The notes below the pieces were generated by a model. That model was not told where the DNA came from, ran no database searches, and saw only the letters and a program-made list of their open reading frames with translations. DNA of 64,000 bases, taken from positions 1-64,000 of the forward strand of contig NZ_JABEQC010000017.1 of assembly GCF_013041605.1 (NCBI RefSeq), written 5' to 3'. Position 1 is the first letter of the stretch. Each line of letters begins with the position of its first letter. Positions 44,119 through 53,510 of the stretch are shown piece after piece. The position numbers and the translations under genes were made by a program. The stretch is from Vibrio plantisponsor (GTDB lineage: Bacteria > Pseudomonadota > Gammaproteobacteria > Enterobacterales > Vibrionaceae).

Positions 44119-45474
44119 ATGGCAACGCATTTTGATTACATCTGTATCGGTGGCGGTAGCGGCGGTATCGCTTCAGCAAACCGTGCAGCTATGTACGGCG
44201 CAAAAGTCGCGCTGATTGAAGCGAAAGATCTTGGCGGTACGTGTGTCAACGTAGGTTGTGTACCGAAGAAAGTTATGTGGCACGGTGCTCAAGTTGCTGA
44301 AGCAATGAACCTATACGCACCTGATTACGGCTTTGACGTCGACGTAAAAAGCTTCAACTGGGCGAAAATGGTTGAAAGCCGCCAAGCGTATATTGGCCGT
44401 ATTCACCAATCTTATGACCGTGTTCTTGGTAACAACAAAGTAGAAGTAATTCGCGGCTTTGCTAAGTTCATCGATGCGAAAACCGTAGAAGTTAATGGCG
44501 AGCACTACACAGCAGACAACATTCTGATCGCTGTCGGTGGTCGTCCAACGATTCCTAACATTCCTGGCGCTGAGTACGGTATCGACTCCAATGGTTTCTT
44601 TGATTTGGCTGAACAACCAAAACGTGTTGCCGTGATTGGTGCTGGTTACATCGCTGTTGAAATTGCCGGTGTTCTCAACGCACTTGGCACAGAAACTCAC
44701 CTATTCTGCCGTAAAGAATCTCCGCTACGTAGCTTTGACCCGATGATCATCGAAACATTGGTTGAAGTGATGAACACAGAAGGCCCAACGCTACATACGC
44801 ACAGCGTGCCAAAAGAAGTGGTAAAAGAAGCCGACGGCAGCCTGACTCTTCACCTAGAAAATGGTGAAAGCCAAAACGTTGATACCTTGATTTGGGCTAT
44901 CGGTCGCCACCCAGCAACAGATGCGATCAACCTAGCTGCAACTGGCGTTGCAACCAACGAGCAAGGCTATATCAAAGTTGATGAGTACCAGAACACTAAC
45001 GTGGCTGGCATCTACTGTGTCGGTGACATCATGGAAGGCGGTATTGAACTGACTCCAGTTGCGGTTAAAGCGGGTCGCCAATTGTCTGAGCGCTTATTCA
45101 ACGGTAAAACCAACGCGAAAATGGACTACAACCTAGTCCCAACCGTGGTATTCAGCCATCCACCAATCGGCACTATCGGTCTAACACAACCAGAAGCGAT
45201 TGCTAAATACGGCGAAGAGAACGTGAAAGTGTACACTTCAAGCTTTACCGCTATGTACACAGCTGTCACTCAACACCGTCAACCATGTAAGATGAAGTTG
45301 GTTTGTGCCGGTGAAGAAGAAACGGTGGTTGGTCTGCACGGCATTGGTTTCGCAGTTGATGAAATGATCCAAGGCTTCGGCGTCGCTATGAAGATGGGCG
45401 CAACCAAAGCAGACTTCGACTCAGTCGTTGCCATCCACCCAACGGGTTCAGAAGAGTGGGTTACTATGCGTTAG
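44119..45474 (+). CDS. gor: Glutathione reductase
   Basis: A 451-residue FAD enzyme that keeps glutathione reduced using NADPH. The FAD-binding GGGSGGIASANRA is at residues about 11-23, the redox pair Cys42/Cys47 in GGTCVNVGCVPKK, NADPH-binding GAGYIAVEIAGVL in the middle, and the catalytic His/Glu in HPTGSEEW near the end. The frame opens at 44065, but the ATG at 44119 follows GGAGAAAGTA and gives the expected length. A terminator follows. Confidence 0.97.
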   Translation: MATHFDYICIGGGSGGIASANRAAMYGAKVALIEAKDLGGTCVNVGCVPKKVMWHGAQVAEAMNLYAPDYGFDVDVKSFNWAKMVESRQAYIGRIHQSYDRVLGNNKVEVIRGFAKFIDAKTVEVNGEHYTADNILIAVGGRPTIPNIPGAEYGIDSNGFFDLAEQPKRVAVIGAGYIAVEIAGVLNALGTETHLFCRKESPLRSFDPMIIETLVEVMNTEGPTLHTHSVPKEVVKEADGSLTLHLENGESQNVDTLIWAIGRHPATDAINLAATGVATNEQGYIKVDEYQNTNVAGIYCVGDIMEGGIELTPVAVKAGRQLSERLFNGKTNAKMDYNLVPTVVFSHPPIGTIGLTQPEAIAKYGEENVKVYTSSFTAMYTAVTQHRQPCKMKLVCAGEEETVVGLHGIGFAVDEMIQGFGVAMKMGATKADFDSVVAIHPTGSEEWVTMR

Positions 45475-45491
45475 TAACCACTTGTTAGAGC

Positions 45492-45520
45492 AAAGCCCTG
45501 CAAAACTTGCAGGGCTTTTT
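45492..45520 (+). terminator. Terminator of gor
   Basis: AAAGCCCTGCA pairs with TGCAGGGCTTT across loop AAACT, then TTTT, 17 bp after the gor stop. Confidence 0.9.
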
Positions 45521-45960
45521 TATATCGTTACTCAACGGCGATAAAGTTCAACAGAATTTCTATTTCTAATAAGCTGAGCTTATTCAGAGTTATCACTTCG
45601 ATTATGAGACGCTTTTATAAGCAAGCTGTATCAAGCACAAAGCGCTGATTGCCGCTCTCGTAACCAAAAGACCGTATTAATTGTTCAAACACTCACCAAG
45701 CAATTAGTTCAATCTTTTTCATTATTTTTAATGATGAATTGCGTGTAAGGTCTTGTCCAACTGTGCAATAAATGACAAAGTCATTGTTAGAATGTGTAAC
45801 AGACTGATGTCTTAACCGATTATTAACTGTTGGTTATTTACACTAACAATATTTGAATACGTAAATTCGAGTTCTAATTCACGTTCTGCCCATCGATAAC
45901 CTTTAAAGCATAAATAAGGAAGCGTGCAGGATGAGTTCTAGTGGTAAAGGAGAGATCAAT
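45521..45960. other. Intergenic region before the RND efflux operon
   Basis: About 440 bp with no credible gene. It is AT-rich and contains the efflux promoter, which I could not place with certainty. The TGACAAAGTCA palindrome near 45774-45784 and the GTTA/TAAC pair near 45832-45847 could be binding sites. No tetR-type regulator gene is present, although such regulators often accompany pumps of this type. Confidence 0.6.
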
Positions 45961-47112
45961 ATGGGCCAGGGTAGATCCTTGTCAAAAACGTGGTTAACCA
46001 CGATTGCTGCTGCAATTGTGCTTGCCGGTTGTCAACCAGACGCCAAACCAGCGGCGGTCAATAGCGGTGCTGCACCTGCTGTCGCAGTAGATGTCATCAA
46101 AGTCACAACCCAGCCAGTTGAGGTAACAAGCACTCTTCCTGGTCGTACTAATGCTTTCCGAATCGCAGAAGTTCGCCCTCAGGTTCGTGGTATTGTTACA
46201 GCACGTAAGTTTGTTGAAGGTAGCTTAGTTGCAAAAGGCGATGTTCTGTTTGAACTTGACGCTTCAACTTACCAAGCTTCATTGGCAAGTATGCAAGCTA
46301 ATCTAGCGAAAGCGGAAGCAACACTTAGCCGTACAGAGCTTCAAGCAAAACGCTACAGCGAGCTGGTGAAAAAGAATGCTGTGAGCCAACAAGCTTATGA
46401 AGATGCACAAGCGACTTACAAAGAAGCTTTGGCATCAGTGAAAGCAGCTCAAGCGAATGTTAATGCTGCGCAGATTGACCTTGATTACACGCATATTAAA
46501 GCGCCGATTTCAGGTCGTATCGGTCGTTCACACGTTACTGAAGGTGCGTTAGTAACCGCTAACCAAACTGATGTAATGGCGACGATTCAACAACTTGACC
46601 CACTTTATGTTGACCTTTCTCAGCCAAGTAATGAGCTTCTAAAACTTCGCCAAAGTACTGGTAAAGAAAAAGGCGAATTAAAAGGCATTAAGTTGTTCCT
46701 CGATGACGGTACGCCAATTGAGCAAAAAGCAACGCTACAGTTTGCTGAAGTTTCTGTGAATGAAAACACAGGCACAGTCAACGTTCGTGCAACACTGCCA
46801 AACCCAGATCAGTTCTTACTTCCGGGTCTTTATGTGCGTGCTCAACTGCCGGTTGAAGCTCGTTCTGACGCCATTCTTGTTCCGCAAACAGCGCTAAGCC
46901 GTAATGCACGCGGTGAAGCTTCTGTATTGGTTGTAAATGCTGAAAATGTAGTTGAAAGCCGTCCAGTCGTAGCAAGTCATACTGTGAATTCACAATGGTT
47001 GATTGATTCAGGCTTAGAAGCCGGTGAAACCGTTATTGTGGCAGGCCTACAAAAAGTACGCCCGGGCAGCACGGTAAATCCGCAACTGATGGAATCATCT
47101 AAGGAACAATAA
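45961..47112 (+). CDS. RND efflux periplasmic adaptor lipoprotein (AcrA/VexA type)
   Basis: A 383-residue membrane-fusion protein that links an RND pump to an outer-membrane channel. It has a lipobox (VLAGC) near residue 23. The biotinyl-lipoyl half is RPQVRGIVTARKFVEGS, then a helical hairpin with Ala/Lys/Glu repeats (about residues 90-165), the second half (IKAPISGRIGRSHVTEG), a beta barrel and a C-terminal domain. The frame opens at 45931; the ATG at 45961 follows AAAGGAGAGATCAAT and starts a signal peptide. It is followed by its pump after 3 bp. Confidence 0.92.
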   Translation: MGQGRSLSKTWLTTIAAAIVLAGCQPDAKPAAVNSGAAPAVAVDVIKVTTQPVEVTSTLPGRTNAFRIAEVRPQVRGIVTARKFVEGSLVAKGDVLFELDASTYQASLASMQANLAKAEATLSRTELQAKRYSELVKKNAVSQQAYEDAQATYKEALASVKAAQANVNAAQIDLDYTHIKAPISGRIGRSHVTEGALVTANQTDVMATIQQLDPLYVDLSQPSNELLKLRQSTGKEKGELKGIKLFLDDGTPIEQKATLQFAEVSVNENTGTVNVRATLPNPDQFLLPGLYVRAQLPVEARSDAILVPQTALSRNARGEASVLVVNAENVVESRPVVASHTVNSQWLIDSGLEAGETVIVAGLQKVRPGSTVNPQLMESSKEQ

Positions 47113-47115
47113 GAT

Positions 47116-50100
47116 ATGGCTCGATTTTTTATAGATCGCCCAATCTTTGCTTGGGTGATTTCAATAATCATCATGTTAGCGGGTGTGTTGTCGATCATCA
47201 CACTTCCGGTATCCCAATATCCGGATATCGCACCGCCGACAGTAATCATTTCAGGTACCTACCCAGGTGCTTCAGCTGATACGGTTGAAAACAGTGTGAC
47301 ACAGACGATAGAACAAAATATGAACGGGATTGATAACCTGATTTATATGTCGTCTCAAAGTAGTTCATCAGGTTCTTTCAGCATCACACTGACTTTTGAA
47401 AGTGGTACGGATGCGGATATCGCTCAGGTTCAAGTGCAGAACAAACTAGCCTTGGCAGAAGCGACACTACCAAGTGAAGTACAACAACAAGGTATCACCG
47501 TTTCAAAATCGTCTAGCTCATTCTTGATGGTTGTAGGCTTCGTCTCAACAGACGGCAGCATGGACAACACAGCCCTTTCTGACTACATGATTTCGAACGT
47601 TAAAGATCCACTAAGCCGTGTTCAAGGTGTGGGTGAAGTTCAGGTATTTGGTGCACAGAATGCAATGCGCATCTGGTTAGATCCAAACAAACTGAATAAA
47701 TACAGCCTAACGCCAACTCAAGTGAAATCAGCGATCAGTGCGCAGAACACGCAAGTGTCTGTGGGTCAGTTAGGTGCTGCGCCTTCGGTGAAAGGGCAAC
47801 GTCTAAACGCAACCATCACTGCGCAAAGCCGTATGAGAACGGTCTCTGAATTCGAAAATATCCTATTGCGAGTAGACACCGATGGTGCGCAAATTCGCTT
47901 AAAAGATGTGGCTCGTGTTGAGCTAGGTGCCGAGAGTTACCAAGCGGTTGCTCTATACAATGGTAAATACGCTGCTGGTATTGCAATTAAGTTAGCTACA
48001 GGTGCCAATGCGCTGGATACTTCTAAGTTAGTGAAAGCTCGTATTAACGAGATGTCGCCAACCTTCCCAGACAACATTGAGGTTATTTATCCATACGATA
48101 CAACGCCATTTGTTCAGATCTCTATCGAAGAAGTAGTGCATACGCTGATTGAAGCGATCGTTCTGGTATTCCTCGTGATGTATCTGTTCTTGCAAAACTT
48201 CCGTGCAACGTTAATCCCAACGATTGCCGTTCCGGTGGTATTGCTTGGTACTTTCGGTGTTATGGCCGCATTTGGTTTCTCTATCAACACCCTAACCATG
48301 TTCGGTTTAGTGCTGGCGATCGGCCTACTGGTTGACGATGCTATCGTTGTAGTAGAGAACGTTGAGCGGGTAATGGCTGAAGACGGTCTTGCACCTCGAG
48401 AAGCTACTCGTAAATCAATGGGGCAAATTACCGGTGCACTGGTTGGTATCGCGATGGTACTAAGTGCGGTATTCATTCCGATGGCGTTCTTCGGTGGTGC
48501 AGCGGGTGCGATTTACCGTCAGTTCTCACTGACTATCGTATCGTCAATGGTACTGTCGGTTATCGTGGCAATGGTTCTGACTCCTGCACTTTGTGCAACG
48601 CTGCTAAAACCGATGCATAAAGGTGAACACCACGTTCGCCGCGGTCCGCTCGCTTGGTTTAACAAAGCGTTTGACCGTGGTACGAACGGCTATAAAAACG
48701 TCGTGAGTAAAGGTGTCAACCAGCGTATTCGCTACCTTGCTATGTACGTCATTATCGTTGGTGTTCTGGGTACGCTGTGGACTCGTCTACCGACCTCTTT
48801 CGTACCTGAAGAAGACCAAGGTATTTTCCTTTCTATCATTCAGTTACCAGCAGGTGCAACACAAGAGCAAACGCTGAACGTGATGGATAAAGTTGAAAAA
48901 CACTTTATGGAAAATGAATCTGACTCTGTTCAGTCGGTGTTCACTGTTTCAGGCTTTAGCTTTGCGGGTCAAGGTCAGAACATGGGTATGGCGTTCATCC
49001 GTCTTAAAGATTGGGATGAACGTACAAATCCTGCGATGTCAGTCAACGCGATTGTTGGCCGAGCTTGGGGAGCATTCTCTCAGGTGAAAGAAGCGAACAT
49101 CTATACCTTTAACGTTCCTGCGATTATGGGCTTAGGTAACGCAACCGGTTTTGACGCTTACATCACCGACAATGCGAACTTAGGTCACGATAAGCTAATT
49201 CAGGCTCGTAACCAACTGTTGGGTATGGCTTCGCAAAACCCTAACCTGACAGGTGTTCGTCCAAACGGTATGGAAGATACACCACAGTTCCGTATTAACA
49301 TCGACTACGAAAAAGCGATGGCGATGGGTCTGTCTGTTTCTGATATCAACAGCACACTGTCCACGGCACTGGGTTCAAGCTACGTTAACGACTTTATCGA
49401 TAACGGTCGCGTGAAAAAAGTATACGTACAAGCAGATGCTGAATACCGTATGAACCCTGAAGATCTGCGCCTATGGCATGTAAAAAATAACCTAGGTGAA
49501 ATGGTTCCATTTGATGCGTTTGCAACGACTGACTGGACTTACGGTTCACCGCGTCTAGAGCGTTACAACGGTGTTCCTGCGGTTAACATTCAAGGTTCGG
49601 CAGCTGCTGGTAAGAGTACTGGTGATGCAATGCAGGCGATCAGCGACATTGTAGCTCAATTGCCGCAAGGTATTGGCCTGCAGTGGACAGGTGCATCTTA
49701 CCAAGAAGTACAAACTGGTTCACAAGCACCACTACTGTATGCGCTTTCTATCTTAATCGTATTCTTAAGCCTTGCTGCTCTATACGAAAGCTGGAGTGTG
49801 CCGTTCTCGGTAATCATGATAGTTCCACTAGGGGTATTTGGTGCGATTGCTGCTGCGACAATGAAGTCTCTGTCTAACGACATCTACTTCCAAGTGGGTC
49901 TGTTAACCACTATCGGTCTGTCTGCGAAGAACGCCATCCTGATTGTAGAGTTTGCCAAAGCACTTTATGACGAAGGTGAGGATCTTATCAAAGCAACAGT
50001 CGAAGCGTGTCGTATGCGTCTACGCCCAATTATGATGACGTCATTTGCCTTCATCTTGGGTGTCCTTCCACTAGCACTGAGTACAGGTGCAGGTGCCGCT

Positions 50101-50241
50101 AGCCGTAACGCAATTGGTTGGGGTGTTGTAGGTGGTATGTTCGCCGCAACGATACTGGCTATCTTCTTCGTTCCGGTATTCTTTGTGATTGTGATGAAGC
50201 TGTTCCGCACACAACCACATAAGATCCCAGAAGATGCATAA
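47116..50241 (+). CDS. RND efflux pump inner-membrane subunit (AcrB/VexB type)
   Basis: A 1041-residue HAE1-family proton-driven pump with twelve helices and two large periplasmic loops. It opens FIDRPIFAWVISI and VSQYPDIAPP, both hallmarks. The proton-relay Asp pair lies in AIGLLVDDAIVVVENVER (about residue 405), and FGGAAGAIYRQFS and VGLLTTIGLSAKNAILIVEFA follow. It removes bile-type detergents, drugs and dyes with an outer-membrane channel such as TolC, not encoded here. It is the closest type to VexB/VmeB; exact orthology is unproven. Confidence 0.94.
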   Translation: MARFFIDRPIFAWVISIIIMLAGVLSIITLPVSQYPDIAPPTVIISGTYPGASADTVENSVTQTIEQNMNGIDNLIYMSSQSSSSGSFSITLTFESGTDADIAQVQVQNKLALAEATLPSEVQQQGITVSKSSSSFLMVVGFVSTDGSMDNTALSDYMISNVKDPLSRVQGVGEVQVFGAQNAMRIWLDPNKLNKYSLTPTQVKSAISAQNTQVSVGQLGAAPSVKGQRLNATITAQSRMRTVSEFENILLRVDTDGAQIRLKDVARVELGAESYQAVALYNGKYAAGIAIKLATGANALDTSKLVKARINEMSPTFPDNIEVIYPYDTTPFVQISIEEVVHTLIEAIVLVFLVMYLFLQNFRATLIPTIAVPVVLLGTFGVMAAFGFSINTLTMFGLVLAIGLLVDDAIVVVENVERVMAEDGLAPREATRKSMGQITGALVGIAMVLSAVFIPMAFFGGAAGAIYRQFSLTIVSSMVLSVIVAMVLTPALCATLLKPMHKGEHHVRRGPLAWFNKAFDRGTNGYKNVVSKGVNQRIRYLAMYVIIVGVLGTLWTRLPTSFVPEEDQGIFLSIIQLPAGATQEQTLNVMDKVEKHFMENESDSVQSVFTVSGFSFAGQGQNMGMAFIRLKDWDERTNPAMSVNAIVGRAWGAFSQVKEANIYTFNVPAIMGLGNATGFDAYITDNANLGHDKLIQARNQLLGMASQNPNLTGVRPNGMEDTPQFRINIDYEKAMAMGLSVSDINSTLSTALGSSYVNDFIDNGRVKKVYVQADAEYRMNPEDLRLWHVKNNLGEMVPFDAFATTDWTYGSPRLERYNGVPAVNIQGSAAAGKSTGDAMQAISDIVAQLPQGIGLQWTGASYQEVQTGSQAPLLYALSILIVFLSLAALYESWSVPFSVIMIVPLGVFGAIAAATMKSLSNDIYFQVGLLTTIGLSAKNAILIVEFAKALYDEGEDLIKATVEACRMRLRPIMMTSFAFILGVLPLALSTGAGAASRNAIGWGVVGGMFAATILAIFFVPVFFVIVMKLFRTQPHKIPEDA

Positions 50242-50255
50242 TCTTATCTAACAAT

Positions 50256-50288
50256 GAAAAAACCCAGTGGCATTCACTGGGTTTTTTA
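50256..50288 (+). terminator. Bidirectional terminator between the RND pump and SPOR gene
   Basis: AAAAAACCCAGTG, loop GCATT, CACTGGGTTTTTT. Perfect stem with A- and T-runs on both sides, serving both convergent genes. Confidence 0.92.
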
Positions 50289-50313
50289 TTCTCTTCAATA
50301 AGTAAACTTTGGA

Positions 50314-51237
50314 TTACTTTACGCAAAGCACATTGAGAAGAGAGGTACCTTTTAAGGTATTGACCTTACCAGTGGTAAAGAAACCTTTACTGCTGTCACC
50401 CCAATAAGGCAAATAAACTGGCCACTTATCTTTTTCCATCACTTTGGAATCAAGCAACTGCTTCCATTCGGCTTCTGTGGCTAAGCGCATTTTTTGTTGC
50501 TGGCAACGTTTCTCCGCATCAGCATAATTTAGGCGATTCCACGCCAAATCATGCTCCATATAGAACTGCTCCTTTTCATCCATCACGTAAGGAACTACGT
50601 AATGAAGGCCACTCAGCGTTGCTTCACGTCGAATGGTGATACTAGGCATGTCTTTAGCCGCCTTTGGCGCAGCTTTAGTAGCGGATGGCGTTACTGCGGG
50701 TTTTGCTTTTGGCGCTGGTTTAACAACTGGCTTAGGTTTCGCGGCGACTACTTTCTTAGCAGTATTTTGGGATTTGGATGCTGGTTTTTTCTCAGTAACA
50801 ACCGGAGCATCTTGCTCGCCTTTGCGTACTTCGCGAATAAATGCTTCCTTGTAAAGTTTCTCGCTTCTAACCCCAGCGAGCTCTTTTTTGGCTGTCGCAT
50901 AGTCGTCGTAAGGACCTATCAGGCAGCGTAACGCTTTCCCTTCTGGCTTCATCCATACGTCTGTTGAGATGTGCTTATAAAGCACTTTAGCGCGGCTTAA
51001 CGGCATTGAATCATTCAGCAAGCCACACTGAATCCAAAATAGAGAGTCTTTTCCTTTAGGTGCAGAATTCCCCCACAATCCCTTACCAATTGGGCAGTTG
51101 TTGTTTAACTGAGGAAGCTCGTTGGTTGAAGCTTGAGTTCCACCACACAAAAACTGATCAGGCTCTGCGGCCAAAAGTGGCTGAGAAGTAAAACAAAAAG
51201 GCAATCCAATCAAAAGAAGGTGAGAAAGTTTCGGCAT
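50314..51237 (-). CDS. SPOR-domain protein with C-terminal sulfatase-modifying/lectin-like fold
   Basis: A 307-residue exported protein. It has a signal peptide (about residues 1-24), then a SPOR-like region near residues 60-135 with paired cysteines (IQCGLLNDSMPLSRAK, LRCLIGPYDDYATAKKEL), the fold that binds denuded glycan at the septum. A Lys/Pro/Ala-rich linker (about 140-195) follows. The C-terminal domain (about 200-307) carries a FGE/lectin-like motif: LNYADAEKRCQQQKMRLATEAEW. An ATG at 51258 with GGAG is also possible and would add seven residues. Its role is unknown. It lies behind its own operonless promoter. Confidence 0.72.
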   Translation of the reverse strand: MPKLSHLLLIGLPFCFTSQPLLAAEPDQFLCGGTQASTNELPQLNNNCPIGKGLWGNSAPKGKDSLFWIQCGLLNDSMPLSRAKVLYKHISTDVWMKPEGKALRCLIGPYDDYATAKKELAGVRSEKLYKEAFIREVRKGEQDAPVVTEKKPASKSQNTAKKVVAAKPKPVVKPAPKAKPAVTPSATKAAPKAAKDMPSITIRREATLSGLHYVVPYVMDEKEQFYMEHDLAWNRLNYADAEKRCQQQKMRLATEAEWKQLLDSKVMEKDKWPVYLPYWGDSSKGFFTTGKVNTLKGTSLLNVLCVK

Positions 51238-51352
51238 TGCGGCCCCTTTAATATCCATACGCTCTCCGTTCAGGTGACTATGGTTACTGTCAATACTCGA
51301 CCTGAGCTTGTATCTATCTAGCTATTTCTAGTTCTTTGAAAAAACATAAGCA

Positions 51353-51384
51353 AAAAAAGAGCCGTAAATCACTTACGGCTCTAG
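51353..51384 (-). terminator. Terminator of the peptide ABC operon
   Basis: AGAGCCGTAA pairs with TTACGGCTCT; on the minus strand it is followed by TTTTTTT. It lies 39 bp after the last gene of the operon. Confidence 0.88.
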
Positions 51385-51422
51385 TTTAGGTAGATTATGT
51401 CAACAAAATCAATCGACGAGGA

Positions 51423-52361
51423 TCACCCTTTATAGATTTTCGGGTTAAATACGTCACGCAGCCAGTCACCGAGTAGGTTAATTACCAATACTAAGGTTAC
51501 AAGCAGCACACCCGGGAAGGCAGTGATCCACCAAGAGCCTGAGAAAATATAGTTGAAACCGATACTAATCAGAGCGCCAAGCGATGGTTGGTCAACTGGT
51601 AAACCTAAGCCAAGGAATGAAAGTGCCGCTTCTGACATGATGGCGTTTGCCACCTGTACCGTTGAGATAACCAGAATTGGCGACAAACAGTTAGGCAGAA
51701 TGTGGCGGAACATGATACGAGGCGCTTTAAAGCCCATGACACGAGCCGCTTCCACATACTCTTTCTTCTTCTCAGCTAATACAGATGCACGGATAGTACG
51801 CGCATACTGAGGCCATTCAGCCACACCGATAATCACCACCAGCATTAACACTGCGTATTCGCTATAGAACTCGCTACCGAAACTCGCCTTGAAGATTGCC
51901 GATACAATGATCGCCACCATCATAGTCGAGAACGACAACTGAACGTCGGCAAAACGCATTAAGTAGCTATCAATACGACCACCAAAGTAACCAGAAGATA
52001 GACCAATGATAATGCCCAAGAACAGCTGTAGCGCTACCGCTAGGAAACCGATCGTCAGTGAAAGGCGTGAGCCGTAAAGCATGGTCGATAAAATATCGCG
52101 CCCTTGCTCATCAGTACCCAGTAGGAAACGCTCATCACCGCCATCCATCCAAGATGGTGGAAGTTCTGCGTCCATAATATCAATCGATGACATATCGTAT
52201 GGGTCTGTCGGTGCAATAAGCGGCGCAGCCACTGAAAGCACCAAGAAAATCATACAGATGGCAAAGCTGAACATTGCCACTTTGTCACGTAAGAAGTAGT
52301 ACAGAAAATCTGACTGTTTAAAACGCTCCCAGCGTGAAGGAGCTGCTGCAAATTCACTCAT
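51423..52361 (-). CDS. Peptide/nickel-type ABC transporter permease (DppC-like)
   Basis: A 312-residue inner-membrane permease with six helices. The N-terminal pair is the long DppC-type opening with DPYDMS, and LLGTDEQGRDILS is the family-defining permease segment; the EAA-like loop EAARVMGFKAPRIMFRHILPN contacts the ATPase. It starts 2 bp after the upstream permease gene. The substrate (peptide, nickel or other) cannot be told from sequence; peptide is most likely. Confidence 0.92.
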   Translation of the reverse strand: MSEFAAAPSRWERFKQSDFLYYFLRDKVAMFSFAICMIFLVLSVAAPLIAPTDPYDMSSIDIMDAELPPSWMDGGDERFLLGTDEQGRDILSTMLYGSRLSLTIGFLAVALQLFLGIIIGLSSGYFGGRIDSYLMRFADVQLSFSTMMVAIIVSAIFKASFGSEFYSEYAVLMLVVIIGVAEWPQYARTIRASVLAEKKKEYVEAARVMGFKAPRIMFRHILPNCLSPILVISTVQVANAIMSEAALSFLGLGLPVDQPSLGALISIGFNYIFSGSWWITAFPGVLLVTLVLVINLLGDWLRDVFNPKIYKG

Positions 52362-52363
52362 GA

Positions 52364-53341
52364 TTATGCTCCTTTTCCTGTTAAGTCTACGGTTGGGTTA
52401 ATCAAACCGTATAACAAATCAACCACTGTGTTGGTAACAACGAAGATTAAGCCAACGAAAATAACGTAAGCAGTAATCAAAGGTGTATCTACACGGTTAA
52501 TCGCTTCAAGGAATAGGAAGCCTGTACCCGGCCACTGGAATACTGTCTCTGTCAAAATGGTATACGCCACCATAGTACCAATCTGAACACCACCCACCGT
52601 GAGCACTGGCAACATTGTGTTTTTCAGCGCATGTTGGTAGTAGATTTTCTTCAGCGGTAAACCTTTTGCAGTAGCAAACTTAATGTATTCAGAGCTCAGA
52701 ACTTCGAGCATTTCAGAACGAACTAAGCGAATAAACAGTGGCAACATGATGGAAGCCAGTGAGATACAAGGCAGAATCAGGTGCAGTAGACCATCAACCG
52801 TAAAGTAGCCTGATTCCCAGCCCAACAGGTTGTAGGTTTCACCACGTCCATAAGATGGTAGCCAGCCCAATTCAATTGAGAAGATATACATCAGCATAAT
52901 CGCTGTTAAGAACACCGGAATAGAGATACCGATACTACTACCGGCCATCACGATTTTCGTAAACAGACTTTTTGGTTTTATTGCCGTATAAACACCAATT
53001 GGAATAGAGCAAACAATAATGATTAATGACGCACCAAAGACGAGCTCTAGAGTAGCCACTAATTTATCAAGAATGACTTCAATAGCTGGGCGTTTAAAGA
53101 AATAAGATGTGCCTAAGTCACCCTGCACCGCAGCAGTAACAAAGCGAGAATATTTGGTAATGAAGGGATCGTTCAGACCAAGTTCATCGCGCAGCGCTTG
53201 GCGCTCAGCTTCTGAAACAGATTGGCCGACAAGCTCACGTAGCGGGTCACCCAAGTTATCTTGGATGGCAAACGCCACTAAACTGATCACAAACATCACT
53301 ATCAGTGCCTGAAACAGGCGCTTGACCAGAAACGTAAACAT
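52364..53341 (-). CDS. Peptide/nickel-type ABC transporter permease (DppB-like)
   Basis: A 325-residue permease with six helices, opening MFTFLVKRLFQALIVMF (DppB family). The large loop contains LRDELGLNDPFITKYSRF, typical of the family. The EAA-like loop is AKGLPLKKIYYQHALKN. The ATG at 53341 follows AAGGGGCAAGGA; the frame is open to 53383 but without a ribosome-binding site. Next to it is the DppC-like gene (2-bp gap). Confidence 0.93.
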   Translation of the reverse strand: MFTFLVKRLFQALIVMFVISLVAFAIQDNLGDPLRELVGQSVSEAERQALRDELGLNDPFITKYSRFVTAAVQGDLGTSYFFKRPAIEVILDKLVATLELVFGASLIIIVCSIPIGVYTAIKPKSLFTKIVMAGSSIGISIPVFLTAIMLMYIFSIELGWLPSYGRGETYNLLGWESGYFTVDGLLHLILPCISLASIMLPLFIRLVRSEMLEVLSSEYIKFATAKGLPLKKIYYQHALKNTMLPVLTVGGVQIGTMVAYTILTETVFQWPGTGFLFLEAINRVDTPLITAYVIFVGLIFVVTNTVVDLLYGLINPTVDLTGKGA

Positions 53342-53454
53342 TCCTTGCCCCTTAACTTTCCATGCAAAATTCGGAATACACACGAGGTGCGAAAATACTC
53401 AGCCTAAAAAACGACACTTTATCCGACTGAAAAAATAAACTGTCTAAGTGTTAA

Positions 53455-53487
53455 AACACGCCTTCGATGTCAAACACCGAAGGCGTG
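53455..53487 (-). terminator. Partial terminator between the binding protein and permease genes
   Basis: CACGCCTTCG pairs with CGAAGGCGTG across an 11-base loop, followed on the minus strand by TTTTAAC. The short T-run suggests leaky termination, which would keep the binding protein in excess over the permeases. Confidence 0.68.
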
Positions 53488-53510
53488 GTGTTACTTGTTA
53501 ATGCTCAATC

